From JALZKA01 sp963734015 (lineage in GTDB: Bacteria; Actinomycetota; Thermoleophilia; Solirubrobacterales; 70-9): a DNA stretch of 64,000 bases. A program made the position numbers and the translations under genes. Positions 28,790-37,269 of this stretch are shown piece after piece. Location: positions 1 to 64,000 of the forward strand of contig CAVTFG010000016.1 of NCBI GenBank assembly GCA_963734015.1. Reading direction: 5' to 3'. How positions within the stretch are numbered: position 1 is the stretch's first letter; each line of letters begins with the position of its first letter. The notes below the pieces were generated by a model, which worked only from the letters and a program-made list of their open reading frames with translations, searched no databases and had not been told where the DNA came from.

Positions 28790-30647
28790 GGATCAGCGCC
28801 AGCACCTGATCGCGCCTTCGCTCCATGTCCTCACGCGACACCAGCGATTCCAGATTGAGCCGGAGCAGCGGCTCGGTGTTCGAGGGCCGAACGTTGAAGT
28901 GCCAGTCCTCGTAGTCGACCGAGACGCCGTCCAGCCAGGAGACCTCCGCTTCCGCGTGCGCGGCGGCGATCTCCTCCATCTTCGCCTGCTGGTCGGCGAC
29001 CTCGGAGTTGATCTCGCCGCTGATGAAGTACTTGGTGCGCAGCTCCCCGACCAGTTCCGAGAGGGGGCGGGACTCCTTCGAGAGCAGTTCGAGGACCAGC
29101 AGGGCGGGAAGCGTGCCCGAGTCCGCCGACCAGAACTCCCGGAAGTAGTAGTGGCCGGAGACCTCCCCGCCGAACGCGCCGCCGTGCTCGCGCATCCCGA
29201 TCTTGAAGAACGCGTGGCCGACCCGGTTGACCTGCGAGGTGCCGCCAAGGCGAGCGACCGTCTCCGGCACCGCCCGGCTCGCTCGCACGTCGTAGAGGAT
29301 CGTGGCGCCGGGTTCGCGGCTCAGGACCTGGGCGGCGAGCAGCGTGGTGAGGAAGTCGCCGTCGACGAACTCACCCCGGTCGTCGATGAAGAAGCAGCGA
29401 TCCGCGTCGCCGTCCCAGGCGATGCCGAGGTCGGCGCCCTCGGAGCGGACGCGCTCGATGATGAACTCCCGGTTCTCGGGCAGGAGCGGGTTCGGCTCGT
29501 GGTCGGGGAACTCGCCGTCCGGCGTCCAATAGGTCTCGGACAGCTCGAGGCCGAGGCGCTCCAGCAGGGGCCCGACCATCGGCCCGGCCATCCCGTTCCC
29601 GCCGTCGACGACCACGCGCAGCGGCCGGATTACAGAGGGGTCGATGGAGCGAAGCGCGTGCTCGTGGAACTCGTCGTAGATGTCGACCTCGGACACCGAG
29701 CCGCCGCCGGGCGGCTCGGGCAGCCCAGCCTCGATCGCCGCACGGACCTCGCCGATTCCCGCGTCGCCGGAGAACGCCAGGGCGCCCTCCCGGACGAGCT
29801 TGACGCCCGTGTACGCCTTGGGGTTGTGTGAGGCGGTGACCATCGCGCCGCCGTCGAGATCGCGCGAGCCGACCAGGAAATAGAGCATCTCGGTGCCGAC
29901 CATGCCGGCGTCGACCACCGAGCAGCCTTCGTCGACGAGGCCCTCGCGGACCCGGCTCGCCATCTCCGGTGCCTCGATGCGCATGTCGCGTCCGAGTCCC
30001 ACCCGCAGGTCGCCGGTCGCCTTGTCCCGCAGGCCGGCGAGGACTCGCGCGAACGCGCGGCCGATCAGGTACGCGGTGTCGCCGTCCATCTCGGATCCGT
30101 AGAGGCCCCGGATGTCGTACGCCTTGAAGATCCCGGCGGGTGGAGTCGCGTTCATCGAGTTGAACTCCCCGTCGAGCGCCTCATAGGTCTGCTCCAGCGT
30201 CTGTGGCATGACCCGCGTGTCCGCGAGCACCGGCATGAAGTTCGTGTCTCCGCCCCAGCGCGGGACGACGTGCATGTGGATGTGGTGCTCGACGCCGGCG
30301 CCGGCCACGCGGCCCTGGTTGAAGCCGACGTTGAAGCCGTGCGGCTCGTACTTCGCCTCGAGGACCTCGATTGCGCGCTGGGCAAGCGCCATCATCTCCG
30401 CCGTGGTCTCGGCGGGCAGCTCCTGGATCGCGCCGACGTGCTCGAAGGGGGCGATCATCAGGTGCCCGTTCGTATACGGGTAGAGGTTGAGGATCACGAA
30501 GCAGCGCTCGCCGCGGTGGACGATCAGGTTCCCGCGATCGTCACCCTGATCGGGCTTCGCGCAGAAGATGCACTCCTGCTCCACGTCCTTGGACGCGTCC
30601 TTCACGTAGGCGAGGCGCCAGGGCGCCCAGATCCGCTCGCTGGCCAC
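28779..30647 (-). CDS. HIT-domain Ap4A-phosphorylase-like / phosphomannomutase fusion
   Basis: One 622-residue frame encodes two proteins normally separate. Residues 1-160 resemble the mycobacterial Ap4A phosphorylase: CIFC zinc pair at 26-29, NLYPYTNGHLMIAP, and the histidine triad HHIHMHVV (121-128) then PRWGGD. Residues 165-622 are a phosphomannomutase/phosphoglucomutase with active Ser273 (TASHNP), metal loop DGDADR (412-417), sugar loop GGEVSGHYYF (493-502) and phosphate loop RPSNTEP (587-593). The join is EFNSMNATPP; Met165 is a natural phosphomannomutase start in an ATGA context. A single indel there could have erased a HIT stop, so a true fusion is not certain. The start is GTG. Confidence 0.85.
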   Translation of the reverse strand: MASERIWAPWRLAYVKDASKDVEQECIFCAKPDQGDDRGNLIVHRGERCFVILNLYPYTNGHLMIAPFEHVGAIQELPAETTAEMMALAQRAIEVLEAKYEPHGFNVGFNQGRVAGAGVEHHIHMHVVPRWGGDTNFMPVLADTRVMPQTLEQTYEALDGEFNSMNATPPAGIFKAYDIRGLYGSEMDGDTAYLIGRAFARVLAGLRDKATGDLRVGLGRDMRIEAPEMASRVREGLVDEGCSVVDAGMVGTEMLYFLVGSRDLDGGAMVTASHNPKAYTGVKLVREGALAFSGDAGIGEVRAAIEAGLPEPPGGGSVSEVDIYDEFHEHALRSIDPSVIRPLRVVVDGGNGMAGPMVGPLLERLGLELSETYWTPDGEFPDHEPNPLLPENREFIIERVRSEGADLGIAWDGDADRCFFIDDRGEFVDGDFLTTLLAAQVLSREPGATILYDVRASRAVPETVARLGGTSQVNRVGHAFFKIGMREHGGAFGGEVSGHYYFREFWSADSGTLPALLVLELLSKESRPLSELVGELRTKYFISGEINSEVADQQAKMEEIAAAHAEAEVSWLDGVSVDYEDWHFNVRPSNTEPLLRLNLESLVSREDMERRRDQVLALIRDA

Positions 30648-30933
30648 AGCACCGCGTGATCCTATGGCTCTCGCGCCCGGGAGCCTGGACCTTGCCAGAA
30701 TCCTCCGCTGTGCCTGGCCCCACCGAACGCGGCACCCCGCCGTTGCAGAAGCAGCCTGGGACGGCCACGACGGACGGTCCGTCGCGCGCCTCCACTCGCT
30801 GACCCGCGATGGTGATCGGGCGCGCCGAACGGTGCGCCGGTGGGCCAGACGTCGGCGGCGGCGGACGCGCCGCGCCGTGGCGGAGCTAAAGCGCCGCCTC
30901 TCGCTCGGCAGCGTCTAGAGGCGGCTCGACACG
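30648..30933. other. Gap without a convincing gene
   Basis: Between the HIT-phosphomannomutase start and the repeats. A TAGGAT box on the minus strand about 11 nt before the GTG start is a likely promoter. On the plus strand a basic open frame (30664-30918) and a short GTG frame (about 30711-30797) exist, but neither has recognisable protein features. Confidence 0.5.
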
Positions 30934-30978
30934 CCGGCTCGTAAAGCCGGGGCTCGGCTTCGGGCTTCGCCCTCCGCC
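30934..30978 (-). repeat. Structured intergenic repeat, copy C1
   Basis: Minus-strand copy, tandem with C2. It keeps GGCGGAG, the hairpin GGGC-GAA-GCCC, CGAAGCCGAG and the second stem CCGGC/GCCGG, but its second loop is TTTACGA instead of GTTGTTGA. Confidence 0.75.
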
Positions 30979-31035
30979 GAGATAAGCCGGCTCAACAACG
31001 CCGGGGCTCGGCTTCGGGCTTCGCCCTCCGCCTCA
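30979..31035 (-). repeat. Structured intergenic repeat, copy C2
   Basis: Minus-strand copy starting at the corA stop codon (TGAGGCGGAG). First hairpin GGGC-GAA-GCCC; second stem CCGGC (plus-strand 31000-31004) with GCCGG (30987-30991) around GTTGTTGA; an outer GCCGAG/CTCGGC pair is possible. It may terminate corA transcription. Confidence 0.8.
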
Positions 31036-32049
31036 CAGCCAGCCGCGCTTGCGGAAGAAGACGAGCATCCCGACCAGGATCACGATCATGCCCGCGACGA
31101 CCACGTAGAAGTCCGCCGAATCGCCCTCGCCCGGCACGCCGACGTTCATCCCCCAGATGCTCGCGATCAGGGTCAGCGGCAGGACGATCACACTGATCGC
31201 CGTCAGCACCCGAAGGATCTCGTTGACGCGATGCGAGATGTACGACTCGTTCGACTCCTCGAGCGCCTGGATGACCTCCTTGTAGTTCTCGAGCATGTCC
31301 CAGATGCGCTCGTGCGCGTCGCTGATGTCGTCGAAGTAGATCTCCAACTCCTCGCCTTCCTCGGGCGGGGTCAGGAATCGCTTCTTGAGGCGCTCGAGGT
31401 CGCCCAGCACCGCCCGCTGCGGGCGGATCACCTTGCGGAAGTTGATGATCTCCTGCTTCGCGTTCGAGATGTCGCGGACGATGTCCTCGGAGCGACCCTC
31501 GAAGATCTCGTCCTCCAGCGCATCGAGCTTGTTGCCGATCTTGCGGAGCATCGGGAAGCAGTAGTCAAAGCCGTCGTCGACGATCCGGTAGAGCACGAAA
31601 CCGGAGCCCTTGGAGAAGAGCTGGTCGCGGACGTCCTCCTTCTGGCGGCAGCGCTCGAACAGATACTCGACCGGCTGCAGCGGGGTGTTCGGGATCGTGA
31701 CGATGAAATCCGGCCCGACGAAGAGGTCGAGCTCGCCGGCGTTCAGCCGCCCGACCGTCCGGTCGAACACGGGAAAGTGGAGGACGATGAAGAGGTAGTC
31801 GTCGTACTCGTCGATCTTCGGCCGCTGGTTGCGCGAGAGGACGTCCTCGAAGTCGAGCGGGTGGAACTCGAACTGCTCAGCGAGCCATGCCGTCTCGAGC
31901 GGCGTGGGACGCTCGATGTGAACCCAGCGAAAGCCCTCGCCGGAGACGATCTCCACCTGCGGCTGGCGCTCGGCGGCAGGCTCAGACGCAGGCTGGGTCA
32001 GCCCGGAACGCGCGGGACGGCGCAGCCTCGGCTTCGGAAGGCTCGGCAT
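31033..32049 (-). CDS. corA: CorA-family magnesium/cobalt transporter
   Basis: The 338-residue protein has the large soluble N-terminal funnel (FEFHPLDFEDVLSRNQRPKID, long helices EDEIFEGRSEDIVRDISNAKQEI) and two C-terminal TM helices separated by the selectivity motif GMN (300-302; IWGMNVGVPG). It forms a pentameric Mg2+ channel in the inner membrane. The true start may be upstream: ATG at 32080 stands 8 nt after a TAACCT box (this strand) and opens SSERDTDQADAEPSEAE in another frame, which would need one indel near 32000 to join. The 3' end touches repeat copy C2. Confidence 0.92.
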   Translation of the reverse strand: MPSLPKPRLRRPARSGLTQPASEPAAERQPQVEIVSGEGFRWVHIERPTPLETAWLAEQFEFHPLDFEDVLSRNQRPKIDEYDDYLFIVLHFPVFDRTVGRLNAGELDLFVGPDFIVTIPNTPLQPVEYLFERCRQKEDVRDQLFSKGSGFVLYRIVDDGFDYCFPMLRKIGNKLDALEDEIFEGRSEDIVRDISNAKQEIINFRKVIRPQRAVLGDLERLKKRFLTPPEEGEELEIYFDDISDAHERIWDMLENYKEVIQALEESNESYISHRVNEILRVLTAISVIVLPLTLIASIWGMNVGVPGEGDSADFYVVVAGMIVILVGMLVFFRKRGWL

Positions 32050-32189
32050 CGGCCTGGTCGGTGTCGCGTTCGGAGGACATCAACGCCTAGGTTACGCCAC
32101 GATCGCAAGGTCGGCGCGGGCCGCAACGGACTGTTCACATGATCTGTCGTGAGCGAGCCGAGCCGTTGCTAGAGTTCCGAGCACATAGC

Positions 32190-32306
32190 CGCTGCATCCA
32201 GAGGGGTGGAGGGACTGGCCCTTAGAAACCCCGGCAACCACCGAAGGTCTTCGCGACCGGAGGGAGGTGCCAATTCCAGCAGGCGAACAGCCTGGGAGAT
32301 GTGAGT
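32190..32306 (+). promoter_or_regulatory. SAM-I (S-box) riboswitch aptamer
   Basis: The sequence matches the S-box core: GCATCCAGAGGGGTGGAGGG, ACTGGCCC, GAAACCCCGGCAACC, GGTGCCAATTCCAGCAGG, and closing GGGAGATGTGAG that pairs back with TGCATC for P1. A likely -10 (TAGAGT, 32170-32175) precedes it. With the terminator just downstream it should switch transcription off when S-adenosylmethionine is plentiful. It controls the threonine-synthase-like gene and its MoaD-like neighbour. Confidence 0.95.
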
Positions 32307-32321
32307 CGGAAGTCCGGTTTG

Positions 32322-32352
32322 GACCTCTGCTCTCACAAGCAGAGGTCTTTTT
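32322..32352 (+). terminator. Intrinsic terminator of the SAM riboswitch
   Basis: GACCTCTGCT (32322-32331) and AGCAGAGGTC (32338-32347) form a perfect 10-bp stem with loop CTCACA, followed by five T. The loop CTCACA is exactly complementary to TGTGAG (32300-32305), the 3' strand of P1, so the aptamer and an antiterminator compete for it. Confidence 0.95.
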
Positions 32353-32386
32353 CGTCAGGCAACCGGACAGGAGGACTCAAAGCGAT

Positions 32387-33625
32387 ATGGCCCCCACGAC
32401 CCTCAAGTGCAAGGAGTGCGGGACCGAGTACCCCCTCGACGCCCGCTACGTCTGCGAATCATGCTTCGGCCCCCTCGAGGTGGCGTATGGCGCGCCTGGA
32501 CAGGAACCCGCGGAGCTCAAGCGAAAGATCCAGGCCGGCCCCGCCGGCATCTGGCGCTACGCCGACTTCCTGCCGTTCGCCGACCGCCCGCGTGACCCGC
32601 TCGAGCCCGGCCTGACGCCGCTGGTGCGGGCCGACCGGCTCGCGGAGCGCCTCGGCATCGGCGAGCTGTGGGTCAAGAACGACGCCGCGAACCCGACCCA
32701 CTCGTTCAAGGATCGCGTCGTCGCGGTCGCCGTCGCCAAGGCTCGCGAGCTGGGCTTCGAGACCGTGGCCTGCGCCTCGACCGGCAACCTCGCGAACGCG
32801 GTCGCGGCGCATGCGGCTGCCGCCGGGCTCGACTCGTACGTCTTCGTCCCGTCCAACCTCGAGGAGCAGAAGCTGCTCGCCACGGCCGCCTACGGCACCA
32901 AGCTCGTGGGCGTGCGCGGCAACTACGACGACGTCAACCGGCTCTGCACCCAGCTCTGCGAGGATCGCCCGTGGGCGTTCGTGAACGTCAACCTGCGCCC
33001 GTACTACGCGGAGGGCTCGAAGACACTCGCCTACGAGACGGTCGAGCAATTGGGCTGGGCGCTCCCGGATCGGGTCGTCGTGCCGATCGCGTCGGGCTCG
33101 CTCTTCACCAAGGTCGGGCGCGGGTTCACCGAATGGCTCGACGCGGGCCTCGTCTCCGGCGAGCTGCCGGCGTTCAACGGCGCGCAGGCAAGCGGCTGCT
33201 CGCCCGTGGCAACGGCGTTCGCGGAGGGCTGGGACGTGTGCAGGCCGCAGAAGCCGGACACGATCGCCAAGAGCCTCGCGATCGGCGACCCGGCGGACGG
33301 CCCCTATGCCCTCGAGCTCGCGCGGAACACCGGCGGCGCGATCGACTCCGTCACGGACGATGAGATCCGCGCCGGCATCCGCCTGCTTGCGGAGACGACC
33401 GGGATCTTCACCGAGACCGCCGGGGGGGTCACGATCGCCACCTTGGTGAAGCTCGCGGAGCGCGGTGCCGTCGACCGCTCGGAGCGCGTGGTCGCCTACA
33501 TCACGGGCGACGGCCTGAAGACGCTCGACGCCGTCCGGGACGGGTTCCGGATGCACGAGATCGACCCGTCGGTGGACGCCCTCGATGCCGAGCTCGCCGG
33601 CGCGAGTGCGCCCGCCGCGCGGTAG
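32387..33625 (+). CDS. thrC: Threonine synthase-like PLP enzyme
   Basis: The 412-residue fold type II PLP enzyme has an N-terminal zinc ribbon (C8, C11, C23, C26) and Schiff-base Lys108 in NPTHSFKDR, with PLP-phosphate loop CASTGNLANAV. Threonine synthase converts O-phosphohomoserine to threonine. Control by a SAM riboswitch is unusual for a threonine enzyme and more typical of methionine or sulfur genes, so its reaction may be, or include, a sulfur transfer onto a phosphohomoserine-type substrate. AGGAGG lies about 12 nt before the ATG. The MoaD-like gene follows after 11 nt. Confidence 0.88.
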   Translation: MAPTTLKCKECGTEYPLDARYVCESCFGPLEVAYGAPGQEPAELKRKIQAGPAGIWRYADFLPFADRPRDPLEPGLTPLVRADRLAERLGIGELWVKNDAANPTHSFKDRVVAVAVAKARELGFETVACASTGNLANAVAAHAAAAGLDSYVFVPSNLEEQKLLATAAYGTKLVGVRGNYDDVNRLCTQLCEDRPWAFVNVNLRPYYAEGSKTLAYETVEQLGWALPDRVVVPIASGSLFTKVGRGFTEWLDAGLVSGELPAFNGAQASGCSPVATAFAEGWDVCRPQKPDTIAKSLAIGDPADGPYALELARNTGGAIDSVTDDEIRAGIRLLAETTGIFTETAGGVTIATLVKLAERGAVDRSERVVAYITGDGLKTLDAVRDGFRMHEIDPSVDALDAELAGASAPAAR

Positions 33626-33636
33626 ATTCCGGCCCG

Positions 33637-33912
33637 ATGGCGGTCACCGTGAAGATTCCCAGCCAGCTGCGGCCGGCAACCGGGGGCGAGGGCGAGCTCG
33701 AGGTCGAGGGCGCCACGGTCGGCGAAGCGCTCGACGCGGTCTTCGAGCAGCACGACGGCCTGCGCGAGCGGATCACCGAGGATGGGACGCTGCGCCGGTT
33801 CGTCAACGTCTACGTCTCCGGCGAGGACATCCGCTTCCAGGAGGGGCTCGAGACCACGCTGGCGGACGGCGACGAGGTGACGATCCTCCCCGCCGTCGCG
33901 GGTGGGCGCTAA
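33637..33912 (+). CDS. MoaD/ThiS-like sulfur carrier protein
   Basis: The 91-residue ubiquitin-like protein has MAVTVKIPSQLRPATGG, GATVGEALDAVFEQHDGLRERI, FVNVYVSGEDIRF, and ends DGDEVTILPAVAGGR. Sulfur carriers act through a C-terminal GG thiocarboxylate; here one Arg follows GG, so trimming would be needed first. Adjacency to the SAM-controlled PLP enzyme suggests it donates sulfur to that enzyme, as CysO does to CysM. TAGATT at 33623-33628 is 8 nt before the ATG, so it may also have its own leaderless promoter. Its end overlaps the next gene by 11 nt. Confidence 0.85.
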   Translation: MAVTVKIPSQLRPATGGEGELEVEGATVGEALDAVFEQHDGLRERITEDGTLRRFVNVYVSGEDIRFQEGLETTLADGDEVTILPAVAGGR

Positions 33913-34660
33913 CCGGCCGGTCGCGGAGATCCCGGTCGGGATCCTCTGCGGAGGCCGTGGCACGCGCCTGCAGGAGCAGACCCACGCGATCCCGAAGGCG
34001 CTGGTCGAGATCGGCGGCCTGCCGATCCTCTGGCACGTCATCCGGATCTACGCTGCGCAGGGCTTTCGCCGGTTCGTACTGCTGACCGGATACCTCGGCG
34101 AGATGATCGAGGAATTCGTGGACTCGCAGGACTGGCCCGAGCCGGTGAGGATCGAGTGCGTGGACACCGGGGAGGACACGCCGACGGGCGGCCGCGTGGC
34201 CAGGGCGCGTGACCGGTTCGAGGACGGGACCACATGCCTCACCTACGCCGACGGGGTGGCGGACATCGATCTCGACGATCTCCTGAGCTTCCACGCCGGG
34301 CAGGGTTTGACCGCGACGATGACCGTGGTTCAGCCCTACAGCCAATGGGGGATCGCGGTGATCGGCGAGGAGGACCTGATCGAGGGCTTCCGGGAGAAGC
34401 CGCGGCTGGACTACTGGATCAACGGCGGCTTCTTCTGCATCGAGCCGGAGTTCCTCGACCACGTCGCGCCCGACAGCGTGCTCGAGCGCGATCCGCTCGA
34501 GCACACGGCTCGCGCGGGCGGTCTCGCCGCGTACCGACATGAGGGCTTCTGGGACTGCATGGACACGTACAAGGACGCGATCCTCCTCAACGACCTGTGG
34601 GCGGGGGGCAACCCGCCCTGGCGGCTCTGGGCGCCGAATGCCGAAGAGGCGCCTGCCTGA
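33902..34660 (+). CDS. Sugar-1-phosphate nucleotidyltransferase (RfbF-like)
   Basis: The 252-residue protein has the nucleotidyltransferase signature GILCGGRGTRL, PKALVEIGGLPILWHVI and the metal/substrate loop YADGVADIDLDDLL, with GGFFCIEPEF and EGFWDCMDTYKD at the end. The pattern fits glucose-1-phosphate cytidylyltransferase, making CDP-glucose for deoxysugar synthesis. The next gene, a damaged CDP-glucose-dehydratase-like epimerase, supports that pathway. GTG start overlaps the MoaD gene. Confidence 0.85.
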   Translation: MGANRPVAEIPVGILCGGRGTRLQEQTHAIPKALVEIGGLPILWHVIRIYAAQGFRRFVLLTGYLGEMIEEFVDSQDWPEPVRIECVDTGEDTPTGGRVARARDRFEDGTTCLTYADGVADIDLDDLLSFHAGQGLTATMTVVQPYSQWGIAVIGEEDLIEGFREKPRLDYWINGGFFCIEPEFLDHVAPDSVLERDPLEHTARAGGLAAYRHEGFWDCMDTYKDAILLNDLWAGGNPPWRLWAPNAEEAPA

Positions 34661-35551
34661 TGCCGGTCTCCCTCGTCACCGGCGCTCGCGGCTTCGTTGG
34701 CGGGTGGCTCGCCAGGGCCTTGCTGGACCGCGGCGAGCGAGTCGTCTCGTTCGACCGCCGCCGCCTGACCGAGAGGCATTCGACGATCGGGATGCTCGGC
34801 ATCGAGGACGACCTGGTGCAGGTCGAGGGCGACCTCTGCGACGGGGCGGAGCTCGAGCGGGTGTTGCGCGAAAACCGGGTCGACACCGTGTTCCATCTGG
34901 CGGCCGAGACGATCGTGAGCACCGTGCGGAACTCGCCCGTGCAGGGCTTCGAGTCGAACGTGCGGGGAACCTGGACGCTTCTCCAGGCCTGCCTGGAGGA
35001 TGGGGTGGACCGCGTGGTCTTCGCCTCGTCCGACAAGGCGTACGGAGCGCACAACGAGCTGCCGTACCGGGAGGACTTCCCGCTGCAGCCGACGGCTCCC
35101 TACGAGGCCTCGAAGGCCGCGGCCGACCTGATCGCGCGCTCCTACTGGCATTCGTACGGGCTGCCGGTGGCCGGACCCGGTTCGCGAACATCTACGGCGG
35201 CGGCGACCTGAACTTCTCCCGCCTGATCCCGGAGGCCGTGAGCGCGGCGCTCGACGGGCGCGCTCCGGTGCTGCGCTCCGACGGGACCCCGGAGCGCGAC
35301 TTCCTCTACGTGGAGGACGCGGCGTCCGCGTAGCTAGCGGTCGTCGACGCGCTCGACCGCGACGACGTCCGCGGGGAGGTCTTCAACGCGGGCGGCGGGC
35401 GATCTCGTCCGGTCGGCGAGGTGGTGGCGCTGATCGCGAGGCTCGCCGGCTGGGAGCCGGCGGTCGGCCTAGAGGATGGGCTTCAGAAACCATCGACTGG
35501 CACCGCGACCACCCGGACGCAAGAGCGCCGGCCCGGTCCAGCGTCACCTGA
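34660..35551 (+). pseudogene. Disrupted NAD-dependent epimerase/dehydratase (CDP-glucose 4,6-dehydratase-like)
   Basis: The N-terminus is intact: LVTGARGFVGGWLARALLDRG (Rossmann GxxGxxG), FHLAAETIVS, and YEASKAAADLIARSY (YxxxK). Near 35170 the frame shifts to RFANIYGGGDLNFSRLIPEAV and DGTPERDFLYVEDAASA. There an in-frame TAG (35331-35333) replaces the tyrosine expected before LAVVDALDRDDVRGEVFNAGGG. A further shift near 35475 gives ETIDWHRDHPDARA and a stop at 35549-35551. Two shifts plus a nonsense codon could be real decay or sequence error. ATG overlaps the upstream stop (TGATG). Confidence 0.75.
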
Positions 35552-35660
35552 TCCCACTGCCTTGGGATTTCGCGCACGCGGGCCGGGGGGACTGATAGGT
35601 TCTCGCCATCTCGGGCAGGTTCGAGTAGCTGAGTGACCTGCACGGGGAAGGGAGTCCCGA

Positions 35661-37255
35661 GTGATGCTTCGCAAGCGTCGAGCGATCACGATGAGTGCCG
35701 CGGTCGTTACGACGCTTGCCATTACGTGCCTGGTGCCTGCCTCGAGCTCCGCCGCGGGCTTCAGCCACGGCGTTGCGGCGGGCGAGGTGACGAAGAGCTC
35801 CGCACAGCCGTGGGCGCGGGCCGACCAGCCTGGGCAGGTCCTCCTCGAGGTTGCGACCGACGGCGGCTTCGGTCGCGTGGTCCGCAAATTCAAGCTGACC
35901 GCGTCGCCGGCCAACGACCTCACGGTCCAGCGGCGAGTGGAGGGGCTGAGCCGGACACCCGCGACTGGTACCGGTTCACCGGCGACGCGGGCACGAGCGA
36001 TGTCGGCACCTTCGTGACGGCGCCCAAGCCCGGGGACGACGCTGTGATCCGCTTCGGCTGGACCGGCGATTACGACGCCGAGACGCTCGCGGGCGAATCC
36101 GATCCGTTCTGGAACGACTTCGAGATCTTCGACCGGATGCAGGAGGAGGCCAACGACTTCAACATCCTCCTGGGCGACACGATCTACTCGGACAGCGAAG
36201 TCCCGGGCCGGCTGAACCCGGTCGCCCTCACGGTCGAGCAGAAATGGGGGAAGTACAAACTCAACCTCCGCCAGGAGCCGCTCGCCGATCTGCGCGGCGC
36301 CACCGGCGTCTACTCGCACTGGGACGACCACGAGTTTGTCAACGACTTCTCACGAGCCGAGAACGAGTTCTCGAGCGCCACGATCAACGGCGAGGTGCTC
36401 TACCAGCGCGGGGTGAAGGCGTTCACCGACTACGCGCCGGTCTCCTACACGAGTAGGGACGGTCTGTACCGGACGCACCGGTGGGGACGGAACCTGGAGC
36501 TGTTCTTCCTCGACGAGCGCTCGTTCCGCTCGGCGAAGGCAACGACGGGCGGCGTGTGCGACAACCCGCAGAGCGGCAGCCCGGATGTGGCGCCGACGGC
36601 GCCGCAGAGCATTCGCGACGCGTTCTCGTTCGTCATCCCGGAGCTCGCTGAGCCGATCCCACAGGAATGCTTGGACGAGATCAACGATCCGGACCGGACG
36701 TTCCTCGGTGCGAAGCAGCTCAAGACCTTCCTGCACGATGTCGAGCACTCGCAGGCCCGGTTCAAGGTCATCGTCAACGAGATGCCGATACAGCAGTACT
36801 ACGTGCTCCCCTATGACCGCTGGGAGGGCTACGAGCGCGAGCGCCAGGCCGTCCTGGAAGCGCTCCAGGACGTGCCGAACGTCGTCTTCGTCACGACCGA
36901 TGTCCACGCGACACTCGTCAACGACGCCCGGTTCCAAACGCTTGAGCCGGGCGGGCCGATCAACAGCGGCATCCTCGACGTCACCGTGGGATCGGCGGCA
37001 ACCGCCAACTTCGGCCTCGAGATCAGCGACGCCACCGGGGTGCCGGGTGCCGGGGCGCTGGTTGACGCGGCTTTCCTCGAGCCGCAGCCGCCGGGCGGCG
37101 TCGGGATGCAATGCTCGATCGTGGACCAGTTCAGCTACGGCGAGGTCGAGGTGACGAGCGAGGCGCTGACGATCACGCCGAAGGGCATCGACGGCGCTCC
37201 GCAGACCTCGGACGACGGCCCCTGCGGCCCGTTCGTGCTTCCCTATGAGGAGTAG
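35661..37255 (+). CDS. PhoD-like alkaline phosphatase/phosphodiesterase, secreted (frameshifted)
   Basis: The product begins with a signal peptide (basic RKRRAI, hydrophobic AAVVTTLAITCLV, cleavage near ASSSAAG), and FSHGVAAGEVTKSSAQPWAR is the usual PhoD N-terminal domain start. One base appears missing near 35950 (VEGL then EPDTRDWYRFT). The metallophosphatase core has LLGDTIYSDSE and YSHWDDHEFVNDF, then FVTTDVHATLVND. Joined length is about 531 residues, normal for PhoD, which releases phosphate from phosphodiesters outside the cell. GGGAAGGGAG precedes the GTG/ATG starts at 35661/35664. Confidence 0.85.
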
Positions 37256-37269
37256 GGGATCGGCCGACA

